Assembly (NCBI GenBank): GCA_034509735.1
Contig: JACGWO010000004.1
Coordinates: 15,729,395-15,793,394, forward strand
Length of the DNA: 64,000 nucleotides
Source: Sesamum alatum
Lineage: Eukaryota > Streptophyta > Magnoliopsida > Lamiales > Pedaliaceae
Reading direction: 5' to 3'
The number at the start of each line of letters is the position of its first letter. Position 1 is the first letter of the stretch. Position numbers and translations under genes: made by a program. This document shows positions 12,250 through 24,869 of this stretch, in pieces. Under the pieces are notes generated by a model. The model was not told the origin of the DNA. It was given only the letters and a program-made list of their open reading frames with translations, and ran no database searches.

Positions 12250-13030
12250 TCATCACAATAACAACAAGATGAACAAACACAATATATTAAAATACGTAAT
12301 ATGTAAATGAAAAAGAATACCAATTTATAAGCAATGTAAATATTTTCATATATTATTGACATATTGTTTCGTTTAGAGATAGTGCTATGATAGACCTACT
12401 TACAACTCCACGAGGACCTCTTGCGTCTGTCCTGACACCGTCATGATGGAAAAAAGACACCGTCGTAATGGAAAAACAACCTACTGTCTGGCCTCATAAC
12501 ACGAGCAAAAACTATTCTTAAGAGATGAACAACAATGTAGGGGAAAGTAATACAAACTCCAGCAAAACAGACAAGATCCACACCATTAACCACCAGGATG
12601 CTCTTAAATTTTTCCAACGCTTGTACTTGAAGAATCATTATGACTACTTGCCTGATCTTCGAACTTGGCTTGGATAGCAGATTCCATCCCTATTCAATAC
12701 GGGAGTTTCTGAAACAAGATGACCTAGTGATTGAGTAAGAAGCAACAAACAACAATCAACCGTTGATATTGCTTAAGAAATTATGTAGCATTTGTTGAAT
12801 TGTTTAATTTTAGGGCTGAATATGATGGGCGAGTTAATAAACAAAGTAATATTTCACATCCATGCTAATGAGTCGTGAAGGGCACATTATTAAGCATGTA
12901 TTAGATGATAACTGCTTAAGAGGAAATCTCCATATCATGTAAGAGGAAAACCTCTATTTATAATATGTAATAGTTGCCTTGATCATCAATTATCAGCTCA
13001 AGTTGTAGTTCACAACGTTAAAAGTAAGAG
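12250..13030. other. No recognised gene
   Basis: This AT-rich stretch has a minus-strand ORF at 12441-12638 with no recognisable motif. A moderately GC-richer patch at 12400-12720 may be a decayed CACTA exon. I see nothing firm. Confidence 0.3.
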
Positions 13031-13914
13031 GGTTTTTGACTAAGCTTTTTTAAAACGTCTTATAAGCTCCTACATCTTATAAGATGCTTTAGGAGCTTAT
13101 AAGATTTTGGATCTTATTTTAAAAATAAGCTCCTAAAGTGTATGTATAAAATAATATGTTATTACTTATAAGATGTTTTTGCATCTTATAAAATGTTAGG
13201 ATGTTTTACATAATAAGGTTTTTTAACGTAAAATGACCAAAAAGAATATGTCACCATTAGAATCAAATAAGTTTTCATTTCTTGACATATTTTTTCTATT
13301 TTAATATTTTAAAAATACTTTCATAAATAGTACATATTAGTCTAACTTCAAATAAAAATTAACAGATAATAGTTTTTACCAAAAAAAAATGAATTATTAA
13401 CTAAATTTTAAGATAAAAATAATATATATGTATATTCATGCTAGTCGAATATTAACACTGATATAATTGATATTCTCTTTTTTAATGCAATAACTATTTC
13501 TAGTCGTATAATTTTTAATGTCTTGAATTTCTATTTTTTCAGTAGATATAATATAAATAGCAATCTTATTTTTGTTTAATAATAATTATTATTAAGTAAT
13601 GAAGCATTTTCTCTTTTTTAATTTCAAGAAAAAATTAAATACCAATAAAGTTCTATAAACTCTTCGAGAGAGAAAGTTCATTGTGTGTGTGTGAGTGTGT
13701 GTGTATGTGTGTGAGGGAGAGAGAGATAGATAGATACTGATATGTGTGTGCGTGCACGCGCGAAGGAAGATATTTTAGTCTAATTACATATTAATTTTAT
13801 AGAGTTTATAAGATGTTTTAAAAAAAGTTGCAGGAAGTTAACTTTTTTTTTTTTTTGAAACAGCTTATAAAATCAAAAATGTCTTATTTTGATATCTTAT
13901 AAACTCTTTAAAAA
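13030..13914. mobile_element. Possible hAT-like non-autonomous element
   Basis: The outer parts are inverted relatives. GGTTTTTGACTAAGCTTTTT opens at about 13030. The far end, read on the other strand, has GAGCTTTTTAAAGAGTTTATAAG. CTTATAAG motifs recur in both arms, a style common in plant hAT elements. I could not find a convincing eight-base target duplication, so borders are soft. Confidence 0.3.
13680..13760 (+). repeat. Mixed GT/GA microsatellite
   Basis: A run of GTGTGT units passes into GAGAGAGATAGATAGATA and back to GTGTGCGTGCACGCGCG. Confidence 0.9.
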
Positions 13915-15004
13915 GCTCAAATGCATAAAACCCCCCTGTGTTTTGAAAAATCGGCTAAAACCCCCCTCCAACTCCCCCTGTGTTTTGTAAAAGTCAGCTC
14001 AATCACCCCTCTCGTTAAAAATCACTAACGGCATTTACTTTTTTGATAAATTGACCGTTATGACCTTGTTTATTATATATTTTTCTTTATTTTAATGATC
14101 ATTGGATTTTATTGATTATATCATAACCGTTAGATTTAATCAATTAATCTTGACCGTTGGATCTTAAATTTATAAAAAAAAAAATCAAGAATTTTGATTT
14201 AACTAATTTTAAATATATATTATAAAAAATAAAATTATTATTTTAAAAAATAAATTTAATAAAAATCAAACCCACCCACCGGCCACCTGCCACCCCCACC
14301 CCGACCCCACCTGTGGCCCTCCACAGCCCAAATCTATGCGATGTCGCGCTGTTCTGGGCGAGGTGGACGACGACAATGTTGTCGAACCCAATCTGGCGAC
14401 CGTGGCTGCCCGTTGCCTAGGTTTTTGCTTTTTGTTTTTTTTTTTTTTTGGTTTTTTAATTTTTAATTTAAGATTAACTAAATATTTTAATTAATTAAAT
14501 TTAAATTAATTCATTTGAACATTTTTAAATTAGATTAAAAAAAATAATTAAAAGAATTATTAGATTTAGTTTTTATAATAATGACTTAAAATTTTAATAT
14601 TATTTAAATATATTTAACTAAATAATAATTTAAATTAATTAATAATATATAATTAATTATTAATATTTATATCGTATTTGGAAGTAAATATATTTACAAA
14701 AAGTTGTTTATTTTTCTTACACAAATAAAAATATAAAAAAAACCCATCCAAACATGACCAATATGTTCTTAGTCCAATACATAGATATAAGGGTATTTCT
14801 ATCAAAATACTACAAAAAAGCAAAAAAAATTGGTTAAATTACATTCCAACACGCGCGTTCAGTAGACCTTTCGCTAAATACTAACGGAAGGAGTGTGTTT
14901 TACTGGCTTTTACAAAATATAAGGGGGATTTTTGCCTATTTCTAAAACACAAAGGACTTTTTAGCTGACTTTTCAAATCACATGGAGGTTTTATGCATTT
15001 TAGC
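13915..15004. mobile_element. Mutator-like foldback element with GC-rich core
   Basis: Imperfect terminal inverted repeats of about 120 bases flank an AT-rich body. The left end is GCTCAAATGCATAAAACC; the right end on the other strand is GCTAAAATGCATAAAACC. Flanking nine-base sequences CTTTAAAAA (13906-13914) and CTTAAAAAA (15005-15013) match 8/9, the duplication size of Mutator-like elements. The centre (14270-14420) is sharply GC-rich, with CCACCCCCACC and GGCCCTCCAC phrases in an otherwise AT-rich element. No transposase is present, so it is non-autonomous. Confidence 0.75.
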
Positions 15005-15009
15005 CTTAA

Positions 15010-15170
15010 AAAAGGGTGAAGAACAATGACCTCCCCTGAAGTGTGACATAATTATGTATACCCCCTCGTGGTTTTCAAAAATTACAAGTACCTCAACATT
15101 GATCCTTCGATGAAACCACTTAAGAAATAATAAGCATTTCGGTCCAAAAAAGGATAAGGTCATTCATGAG
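15010..15170. other. Truncated relative of the foldback elements
   Basis: GACCTCCCCTGAAGTGTGAC and TACCCCCTCGTGGTTTTC resemble the arm wording of the Mutator-like foldback family seen at 56963. Only one arm is present. Confidence 0.4.
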
Positions 15171-15179
15171 ATAGAGAAC

Positions 15180-17900
15180 TTTTGGAAGGAGGTCATATCA
15201 GGGAGACACAATTTCGTGAGTGGCTCTCTGATGTGGTTCTCGTCCCTAAGCCGGGAGGAAATGGAGATTGTGTGTAGATTTCAGAGATCTTAACAAGGCC
15301 TGCCCAAAAGATTTCTACCCTCTCCCCGCATCGACCAGTTAGTGGACTCCACTTCCGTATCTGAGATCTTGAGGTGATAAAGAGAACTCTCTTATGGTCT
15401 TCAGGATACCATCAAATTATGTTAGCTCCTGAAGACCATAAGCGAGTTATCTTTATCACCTCAGCAGGAACCTTCTGCTATGTAGCCATGCCCTTGGGTC
15501 TCAAGAACGTCGGGGCTACTTATCAGCCCTTAGTGGATAAGATATTCCAACCTCAATTAGGACGAGACATGGAAGTATACGTTGATGATATTCTCATGAA
15601 GAGCAAGAGGGCAAATGACCATGTAGCTTGACCTAGCCAAATGCGCATTTAGAGGACTAGGCGGATGATTCTTGGGATTTGGTAATGGATAGAGGGATGC
15701 GGCAAATCCCCTCAAAATTAAGTTAGTATTAGACATAAAAGCGCCCCCCCCCCCCCCCCCAATATCAACGAGGTCTAGTGCATCACAGGAAGGATAGCTA
15801 CACTTAGCCAGTTCATAGCCAAGTCCGCATAAAGGAGTCTCAAAGTATTACGGAAGGCCAAAAACTTTGAATTGGAGGCTTTTGAAGAGCTTAAGAAGTA
15901 CCTAGCTAAGCTCTCTCACCTGGTCAAACCCTCGTCGGGGGATACTCTTTATGTATACCTATTCTCCACCACGCAAGCAATGAGTTTTATACTTCTGCGA
16001 GAGGAAAGAGGTAAGCAATTGCCCATATAATATGTGAGTAAGGTACTCAACGGAGCCCAATAATGTTATGGTGCCATCGAGAAAATCGCATTCGCATTAG
16101 TGATAACGGCACGAAGATTGCGTCCATATTTCCTATCATATCGTGTGGGGCTATGCACTAATTACCCCTTTAGGCAAGTCTTAGGCAAAGTAGACACCTC
16201 AGGGCGACTCGTCAAGTGGACTATACAATTAAGTGAATATGTCATAACCTACCTCCCTCAAACGGCGGTCAAGGCCCAAGCACTGGCGGACTTCATGTCC
16301 TAAGGCATGTACAATCCTTCCAGTAAGGATCATTGGTTATTACATGTAGACGGATCTGACACCACTTCCAAGTGGGCCGGGGGCTGGTCATCACCCCCAA
16401 AAGGAATAGATGTAGATATTGCAGTCAAGTTCGTCTTCCAAGCTTCTAATAATGAAGCTGAGTATGAGGCCCAGTCCTTAGGAACGAAAATGGCATGGGA
16501 AGTAGGGGCACGATACTTGGTAGCTTACTCCAATTCCCAACTCACCGTGAAGCAGGTGGAAGTGGTAAAGCCAAAGAAGAAAGCATGGAACAATACCTTC
16601 AGAAAATCGAGGGATGGAAATCAAAATTTGATGACTTCCGGTTGATCCAAATCCCCCGTGAAGAAAATAATAAGGCTGGTTATTTATCCAAACTCGTGCA
16701 ATACCTCCCTAAGCCTAGGTCCCTCTCAGAAGTACGAGTTATTCTCTAAGGAGAAGACTGGAGACATGCCATCTTGGAATGGTTGAGGTGGGGTCGCCTC
16801 CCTCGGTGGGAAGTGACTCGCCTGAAGAAAAGAGCCACATGTTTTTTGCTCTCTGGGGATACAGTCTACAAAAAGTTATTCACACACCCTTTACTAAGAT
16901 GTCTATCGAAAAGGAGGGGATACACATCCTTAGCGAAATATACAGTAGGTGTTGCGGATCACACATAAGGGCACTGGCCCTGGCTCGCAAGACCTTACGA
17001 GTGGGATATTTCTTGCTACTCTGAGACAACCACTAAGTTGCTAGTGAAGAGGTGTGACAAATGTCAGAAGCATGCTTCCCTCATACATCCACCCGCTGAG
17101 CCTCTAACCACATTACTAGCCCCCGGTCTATTCGCCCAACGGGGAATGAATTTGGTAGGGCTATTCCCTTTGGCTCCCGGCCAGCGAAAGTTTTTGTTAG
17201 CTGCCATTGATTACTTCACGAAGTAGGTAGAAGCTGAACCTCTCGCCCGCATCACCGAGGGGAAGGCCATGAAATTCATTTGTAAGAATGTAATCTGTCG
17301 TTTCGGGATCCCCCTGGAAAACCTTTTTGATAATGGATAACAACTCCAAGAACATAAAATTCAAGATTGGTGCAAGGAGCTATGCATAAAAGAAAGGCCA
17401 TCCTCAGGCCAACGAACAAGTTGAGGTTACCAATCTTACCCTCATTTAAGGGATCAAAAGGAGACTTGGCAAGGTCCGACGCAATAGGGCTGAGGAACTC
17501 TCCAATGTCTTCTGGGAGTATCGAACTACCCCCAAAAATCATAAAGGATTAAATCCATTCTCCTTAGTGTATGGCAAAGATGTAGTGATTCTGACTGAGG
17601 TGGGCATGCTGTCTCACCGAGTAATGTCCTACTCTAAAAGAGTAACAATGACTTGCTTAAGGAAAACCTTGACCTCATTGAAGAATTGAAAGAAAAGGGT
17701 TTTATTAAAATGCAGAGGTATAAAAACCTAATGATCAATGCACATAATTGATGGGTGAGACCTCTAGATTTCCAAGTGGGATACTTAGTGCTCCGAAAGA
17801 TAGAAGCATCCAAACTAATGGGTAAATTAGACCACATGTGGGAAGTTGGAACGTATACAACCTCTGAAAGACTTTTGTTAAAAGCTCTGCCTCCCGGGAC
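15180..17900 (+). pseudogene. Ty3/gypsy Tat-lineage pol remnant (RT, two RNase H domains, integrase)
   Basis: Domains appear in the Tat order. Reverse transcriptase shows WLSDVVLVPKPGG (near 15215), CYVAMPLGLKN (15477) and the catalytic YVDD (15578-15589). The first RNase H runs about 15930-16300, with TTQAMSFILLREE and FALVITARRLRPYF. A second RNase H-like domain follows (16306-16750), with LLHVDGS (16336) and NNEAEYEA (16449). This dual arrangement marks the Tat lineage. Integrase has the zinc-binding CDKCQKHA (17053), IDYFTK (17208), FGIPLENLFDNG (17303) and C-terminal FQVGYLVLRKIEASK (17777). Stops and frameshifts are many. A run of 17 C (15744-15760) replaces what should be a short linker. 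Gag and protease are missing, so it is 5'-truncated. Confidence 0.9.
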
Positions 17901-18125
17901 AGAGCCCTCTTAGAAATAAACCTTGCCCTCTAGGACAAAGTTATTTCAGAAATAAACACTACTTTATACCAAGGTTACCCCTTAACACTTTCACCTATAG
18001 GTTGCAACTCCTTTAAGAATAAACAAAGGCCATCCTCAGGTCAAAGCTTTTGTTTCGGCCAGCAGGTACCAAATATTTAAGCACAAAATCTACTTCAGAT
18101 AATCATCCTGTCACTAAAACTCTTT

Positions 18126-18137
18126 AAGTAGAAGGGG
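18126..18137 (+). promoter_or_regulatory. Purine-rich tract after Tat pol
   Basis: AGTAGAAGGGGGCA follows pol. It may be an internal (central) polypurine tract; the tract next to the LTR is near 22635. Confidence 0.3.
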
Positions 18138-18403
18138 GCACAACATGATAGTCCTTTACACCCAGGTATGGCACAAACTTCTCAACTATCACCTCTTCAT
18201 GCTTTCACCAAGCAACACGAACTAACAACAAACACTGTATCTAAAAACAGGCATTTGACACAAAGATAAGCCATGTTACAAACAGAAACTTCATCACAAA
18301 AAGCCCTGTTTAACACAGGCACTCATTCTGACAAAGCTAGTTACATGTTGGACACCCAAATTGCTTCTAACATCCTTTACCCCCCCCCCCCCCCCAAATA
18401 CAA

Positions 18404-21140
18404 TTACAAAATTGTTGTTTCTTTTAGGAAGGTGGCATATCGACTTAGGATCTTCTCATAAGAACAACACACACCCCTGCAGGAAATCATGACATTCAGG
18501 AAGTCTCCACAAAGAGAAGACAAATTCGAAAAATGGTAGATATTAGTAAGAGCATCTAGCCCACATGAAAGCAATAAAGGAGAAAAAACAGGCATATCAG
18601 GAAACCCATCAGGCAAACTTGCTGGGGGGATAATAGCAGTACGATCAAAGACAAGAAAAATTTTCAAATTCTTTTATCCCCACTGATGGTGGGGATGCAT
18701 AGTAGGAAAAATAACATTGTTATCAATAGGAGGAGGATTACATCAATCATTCTTCCCCACAGGCGAGATCTTCTCTTCTCCTTATACGGGCTCTTTCTCA
18801 GCGGAGGGGCTGGTAGACTACTCCTCTGGGGCAGTTACAACAATTGGCTCAGGCTCAGACTCTACCTCGGAGGCAGGGGCCTTTTCCTCAGCAGGCTCCT
18901 GTAGAGGGATGGTTGGCGCAGGGGGCCTTTGCACATCTTTCTTAACTATGTCCATCAAATTGTCCAGCTCTTCATCTGAAAAGAATTTGCCAAACATGTC
19001 ATTCAAAATCTAAAGATAGGAGCATGAAGAGAGAATAGCCGAGCTATTTTGTTACCTAAATCTACTGGAGTAGGAACAACAAAAGGATCCGGAGCCCTCT
19101 CCAAAGCTGTATCAAAGTCCAAGAAGGCGACCTCCACTCCAACAGGAGGATACCCATGGGCCACAAACTGCTCTTGGTAGGCCATGAAACCATACTCTAG
19201 AAAGGGCCTAACAATGCGCCCCACCTTCTACTTGAAGTCCCCTGAGTTCTAATACTCTAGCAGGCAGCTCTACCAATAAGCCTCCAAAAATTGGTGCCCC
19301 TCTCGGCTGACTCAGGGAAATCCCGAAGCCTGCTCTCTTGCCAAAGCTTCAAACCGACTCTTACTCATGTCTAGAAGCTGCTACTGCAAATGATTAGCCT
19401 TATCCTCAGCCGCCTGAGCTTTCTCCTGAGCCGTTTGAGCCTTCTCATGCACCACTTTCTTATCCTCATTCGCCTTAGTCACCTCCCCGACTAAATGCCC
19501 TACCTTCTCCTGCAGTCTCTTCCTTTGACCATCCGAGGAAGGATGAGGCGGGACTTGAGGTCTAGATAAAACCTCCCCTAGCACCATAGTCACCTGAGAA
19601 ACGGAAAAATCAATACCCAATCGTAAAACTAGAAAAGTAAAGGAAGATTCAATATACTACCTTGGCATGATAGTTGGAGAGAAGTCCTAGTAGATCATAT
19701 CGCCCAGTAGGGCATAACGGGCACCTGTCCCTTGGGAGCAAAGCCCCCTTTATGAAATCAGTGGCCAAGGAGGTCTCCCCCTCACGCTTTCGCACGAGGG
19801 AGTGGTAGGAGTACAAGCCCCATTCCAGCATAAATTGTTGGCACCGAGGGGAGGAGCTACTGGCCTCGCGAGAAGCAGGGGGCGGAGTAAGACGAGGCGT
19901 AGCCCCTAAGCAAGTAGACACCTGGAGGGGGACGACAAAGGAGCAAAGCCCCTTCGCCCTCTTGCAGAACCCTAAGGAGCTGACACCCATTTTCCCTGGG
20001 ACTAGATAGAGGCTGAGTCCCCTCAGAAGGCGAAACAAGCGGGTGCCTGCCTCCAGCCAGAGTTGCTCTAGAGACCACCTCGTAGGTACTTGCTAAACAT
20101 GATTCTCTCTTCAACAAACAAAAACTGTGTTCTATTATCATCAGGCAACCAAAACAGACAGACGGAAATATCCAAATACTTAAAGTAGTAAATACCTAGT
20201 GGCTCCACCAAGGGACCACTTTGGGCTGAAGCGGAAATGTGACAAAAACGTCTCCTCTATCGGCCCTCAACAGTCATAAGGGTGGAAATTCAAGTCCTTA
20301 AGAAGGGGAACCAGGTCCATTGACCTATTACAGATGGAAGAAAACCAGGGGAGGAAGATCATACAACCACTAATGAGAAAAGCCTAGCAGGCAGGAGGAA
20401 GGACATAGAAAAATTACACCTCCATATCTTAGGGGCATTAGGGGTAGGCAAGAATCCAACCCCCCCCCCCCCCCAAAGGAGGAGAAGTGGAAAATCCCAA
20501 CCTCTGACCTTTTTAACTGGAAACAAGGCAAGAAATCTCGACCTGTAGGAATAAAACCATGGTATATGAAAATTATGGCAAAATTGGCCAAAAGGCAAAA
20601 AGAGTTGGGGGCTAGTTCATCCATAGGAACCCCAAAAACTCGGGCCACATCCTTGTATAAATGAAGAATTGGAAAACGGAGATCAGCTTTCAGTTGAGCA
20701 ATAAAGAAACATAGGGAGTTAGGAGGGGGATGTCTGGCTAATTTTTGGGCGAAGGAACAAGAAGTGTGAAACTTTCGGGGATACCATAGTCCTTTATGAG
20801 TTGGTCTGTATCAGAGAGGCGGAGAGAAGAGGAGACCCCATCCAAGAGGATAGGGCTAGTTTCCCTCTCCCCCTCCCTTCCGATGGCAGGCGGCTCTACC
20901 TCCTTACTGGGAGAGGAGTTCGCTACCTCCTCCACCTTCTCCTCATCCGATTGGTCCTCGCCTTCAGACTGTTCGTCCCGCAGGTAGCGCTGCTCTTTAG
21001 TCGCCTTCCTCAGACTCCACCTGCGAGCCCCTCTATGCAAAGGCGAACCAGAGCCCGACCCTCCAAAGGTAGCCTCATAGGGATCCTTGCTAGGCGGTCA
21101 TTCCCCGATCAACCTCACGACTCATCCGAAGATGCCATTC
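18404..21140 (-). pseudogene. Antisense additional ORF of the Tat element, gypsy-type 'Transposase_28'-like protein
   Basis: Broken minus-strand frames cover 2.7 kb. From the start near 21140 come an acidic Ser/Glu-rich lead (20738-21040) with QSEGEDQSDEEKVEEVA, then YGIPESFTLLVPSPKN. A domain follows with FGVPMDELAPNSFCLLANF (20640 down) and IPTGRDFLPCFQLKR. This wording is typical of the plant 'putative gypsy type transposon' domain (Pfam Transposase_28). Further down are an Ala/Lys/Glu coiled coil (19620-19381), GFMAYQEQFVAHGYPPVGVE (19224-19003) and an acidic tail, EEKAPASEVESEPEP (about 18820). C-runs at 18380 and 20460 and many stops break it. Such antisense ORFs are known from Tat elements; function is unknown. 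Confidence 0.7.
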
Positions 21141-21639
21141 CACGAAGCAAACATAATAATACAAGAAAGGAAGAAAAAAGTAAAAGAAAATATACGAGAA
21201 GAAGTTGGTTTTTACTTATGAGAACGAAGACACAAGAGGGAAAGAAATCGATGAGAAATATTTCTCCCTCCAAATCGTGGGAGGGAAAAAGCGATAAGGA
21301 AGTAAGTATGGAGAAAAGTTAAAAGGAAGATAAAGAGGTAGAAATGATGGTCACTCACGGACGTGTTAGGTAACAATCAACCATTGAGCGGTTACCAAAG
21401 AAGGTGGTCAGAAAAGGGGATAGTTTATGAATAATTCCCCCCCCCCCCCCCACCAAATGCGGAAGGTGTCAGCTCACGCACCCGAGCAACGAGGCACCTC
21501 AAGTCACAGTCATCAAATCCTACCTGACACCGTTTTCAAATCTGGGAGGATTATCTATTACTTAGGGTTGAAGACTGTTGAAGCTAAGTGGCCTGTAGCC
21601 AGCCCACAAAAAAAAAAAGAATAAAACATAGATTTGTGA

Positions 21640-22610
21640 GCGCATCTTTATCAAAAGTCCAGCTGACCAAAGCTGGAAAATCAAACAAAAGAAAAATCAA
21701 CTTCTACAGGTGAAGCAAGCATGGGAATTTTCTTGTGGTGGTTTACTCTTAATTCTCATCATCTGTCGTTTTCTAAGAACAAAGAAGTAGTAAGAGTGAA
21801 CAGCTGAGAGTAATAGCATACAACACCTCATCCCTTTATTTATTAGGATTGAGACCTTGGGGTGACTGAATTTGCTTTTGAGCTAACTGTAGTGGATGAA
21901 CTGGCAGCAGAGTCGTGAACAGGAAAAGCTTCGTTCTTTTAAGTTATAGCTGGGTAGCCTTCGATAGGGCTAGGCTATTAAGTCAAACTTCAAAATTTGA
22001 TGATTTTATGGTTTTTTCTCACGCAGTAAAACCTAAATATTTTTTCTCGCACTGAAGTGAGGGTTCGTTGCACAGAGACAGTCTAACTTTCTTTGTTCTT
22101 CCCTATCCAACAATAAAGAAAAGAGCAAGGAGGGTTGTGGAGCAACCAACAAATAAGGACCGAGTGGGTTGAGCAGCACAGAATCGATTGTGAAAGGACT
22201 ATGATCGGAAGCGGTGTTGGTGTGGTCTTATCTGTCCTTTAGTTAGCCTATCTACTTATCATTGTTGGATAAAAGACTTCTCACCTTTCCGCTATCCGCC
22301 TTTAAGTGAGAGGGGGGCCCACTACTTGACTACTACTCACACCCCACACGTCACTCGCGAGACAAAACGTCAACACAAAATTCGTTTTGCCCAGTTCTTG
22401 AAAAAGCTAAGGATGATAGTAAGGGCTGTCAGCGGGTATCGGGGAAGAGGTAAAGACCGACTGTCCAATAGAAAGGGGCAACTGAGGAGTAAGCTATGAT
22501 TTTCTTAAGATCGATCTGTCTTACGATGGTCAAGGAAGTATATATTATAGAAATCGCGCTTGGAGTATAACTGAAAGGAGTTCAAAGCGATGTAACAACT
22601 CTAAGAAGGA
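21640..22610. other. Mitochondria-like DNA block (possible NUMT)
   Basis: This block differs from its surroundings. Base composition is near balanced, long A/T runs are absent, and phrases such as GGGCTGTCAGCGGGTATCGG, GAAAGGGGCAACTGAGG and CGATAGGGCTAGGCTATTAA read like plant mitochondrial intergenic DNA. No mitochondrial gene was identified. It sits between the antisense ORF and the 3' LTR of the Tat element. The call is from style only; it could also be unusual retrotransposon 3' sequence. Confidence 0.35.
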
Positions 22611-22634
22611 GCCCAAAAATCCCCTCCTCCTCAG

Positions 22635-23235
22635 AGTGGGGGAGACAGAATGGTGTGCCCAAATTGGGCCATCCCAAAGTTGAAGAGACCTCGACTAAGA
22701 AGTCCCAATCCAAAGAAGCCTAATGAATTATGCAGTACCCCAACAACTGGGGCTAGGCGGGGCCAGATCCACCAGCCTCATCTTCAGCCCAATAGAGGCG
22801 ATAGCCTGAGACCACGATGGCAGGTAACGAGGTTGTGTCCACCTTAGTCATCAATTTAAATGGACGAACACATGAAATCCAAGAAAGACGCAAGTGGAAA
22901 TTGTCCGCCCTTATCCAAAACAACAACTAATCCCTATTTTGAAGAGACTTAGCTATCCAAAGACTAAGGAGTCTTCTTTTAACCGCCTCTCTGGAGTTGT
23001 TAGAAATCAGGACTCCCCACCCCATGGGGACTCTTCCATTTTTGTGCCTATAAATATAGGTTCTCACCTCTTAAACGGGTAACGTGTTCTCGATCTTCAA
23101 ACCCACATATCTCGTGGCATACCTAATCATGAGTTCGATTATATCTTCAATTTCATGTCTTATTACCGTTTACATCTTTCAAAAATTGTTTACTGGTTTG
23201 AGCGTCGAAGTGCTAACGTATTTTTTGCAGGTCCC
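22635..23235 (+). mobile_element. Tat element 3' LTR
   Basis: It follows the purine tract GAGTGGGGGAGACAGAA and opens at about 22651 with TGGTGTGCCCAAATTGGG. It contains a promoter-like CCTATAAATATAGG (23049-23062). It ends near the phrase TTTGAGCGTCGAAGTGC and TTTTTTGCAGGTCCCC (23195-23237), which parallels the LTR tail at 5246 in the first Tat element. The exact end was not fixed. Confidence 0.6.
23049..23062 (+). promoter_or_regulatory. LTR TATA box
   Basis: CCTATAAATATAGG within the Tat LTR, about 30 bases before the likely transcript start. It matches a plant TATA consensus. Confidence 0.5.
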
Positions 23236-23239
23236 CTTT

Positions 23240-24126
23240 TTTTGGATTTACAAGCATTTACGGAACAATCCGCTTAAGCCCGTGAACCTCCCTGAGGAAC
23301 TACTTTTAGATCACATCAAATTATCATCTTATTTAAAAAGATCATTATAAGAAAATAAAAATATTTTTATAATTAATTTATACATAGTTATAATTTACTA
23401 GCCGCAACAACACGTGATCCTTGTACCAATAAGTTTTTTAAGTATAAATTTGTACAGGAATTTTTTTTAATCTTGTGTGTAAGAATGTATATACTAAAAT
23501 AATATTTCAGTGTTAATAGATTGACAGCATACACAAGACATAAAAGGAAACCCATTAAAATGTAATTCAGAAAACCTCTTATATTATAGCAATCTAATAG
23601 GAATACAGTCATGAAATTCGTTGATTTCTAAGTTCGTATGTTTTCCTTAACAATATTGTTCCTCTCTTATAATATTTACTATGTGATTTCTTTTTATTTT
23701 ATTACATTTTACTTTCTCTATTCCCCATAAATAGGGTCTAGAAAAGAAAATAACAAGATTTCATGTTAAACAGAATTCTTAAAATGATCCATTTTATTTA
23801 AAATCCAACAAAGTAACATACATTGCGTATAATGGATCATATATGTATATCATATTTCTTTTCACCTCCAAATTTTAACATGTTTGAATTAAATCGATCT
23901 GATCAATTGACTTCACATAGCTTGCAGCATATAATATTAATTGATAATTTCAAAGTCAAAAACTTAACAAATAATTACAGTTGATGATTGTCACCCATGA
24001 ATTTTTATTTTTTATTTTTTCCTTTGCATAGAGAGGGGGAGGGGGGAGGAAGGTTGTGAGAATGTGAGGTGGTATTGATTGACTACCCAACCATCTTGGG
24101 AAAACACAGAGAAAGGGGGGGCGGAG
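23240..24126. other. No recognised gene
   Basis: AT-rich DNA between the Tat LTR and the LINE 3' end. It includes a G-rich patch at 24030-24055. Nothing else is supported. Confidence 0.4.
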
Positions 24127-24211
24127 GTTTTTTTCCTTTTTTTTAACAAGACAAACAAAAAATATATATTACTTCAAAATGATAGAGTTTGTACAAGGAG
24201 TGTTAATAGTT

Positions 24212-24496
24212 CTAGTCGATAAAAAAAAAACATATCATTTCCAAATCATCCTTCACAATGGTCGGGAGAGTGTCATAGCACTCGTTCGCAAAATACTTAG
24301 TAGTGTTTTGTGCCAAATTGTTGTCCATGCGGTTACGCTCCTTGTAGGCAAAATGTAGTTTCACGCTTTTGAACTTAATCAATTTCCTCCGGAGATCTTG
24401 CAGGAGGCACTCCAATTCCGTATTCTGAGGAGTTTCCTTCCTGCTAAGTATATTAAAAACAAAACATAGAGTGACTCTCAATAATAAGGTTATCAA
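24212..24496 (-). pseudogene. LINE RNase H-like domain, C-terminal part
   Basis: A 94-residue minus-strand frame includes LQDLRRKLIKFKSVKLHFAY and ERNRMDNNLAQNTTKYFAN, matching the end of the RNase H-like domain that follows reverse transcriptase in many plant LINEs. The usual ADxLA motif is DNNLA here. Confidence 0.7.
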
Positions 24497-24869
24497 TATC
24501 TAGAGATAAAGCTAATATTGATACCCCATGTTTCAGCTTTATCATTGGTTCCTATACCTATATTTTTTTGAAAACCAGCTATAAACTTACCCTTCCCAAT
24601 CTCTAGTGATACCACCTATACCAGATGGTTCGGAATTGCCCTTTGTTGCACCGTTTGTGTTAAGCTATAAAATTTTCCGGTGGGCCACTCCATTTGAGTT
24701 TAATGGTTTTTTGGATATTTCTTCTTTTTGGAATCGAGATCTCAGTCGAGATACTTCGAGCTTGGGAGAGGCGAGATATTTCGAGTTTGGGAGAGGATAT
24801 TAAAAGGGCAAATATTTTTGTTTGAAAAAATTGCTTCATTTCTCTGTTTTCAAATAACCCACAGATAGT

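Noticed and set aside
20801..21322. Plus-strand ORF of 173 codons, one of the longest in the window
   Set aside because: It is the complement of the acidic lead of the antisense Tat ORF. Its Arg/Ser-rich composition is what the reverse of Glu/Ser codons gives.
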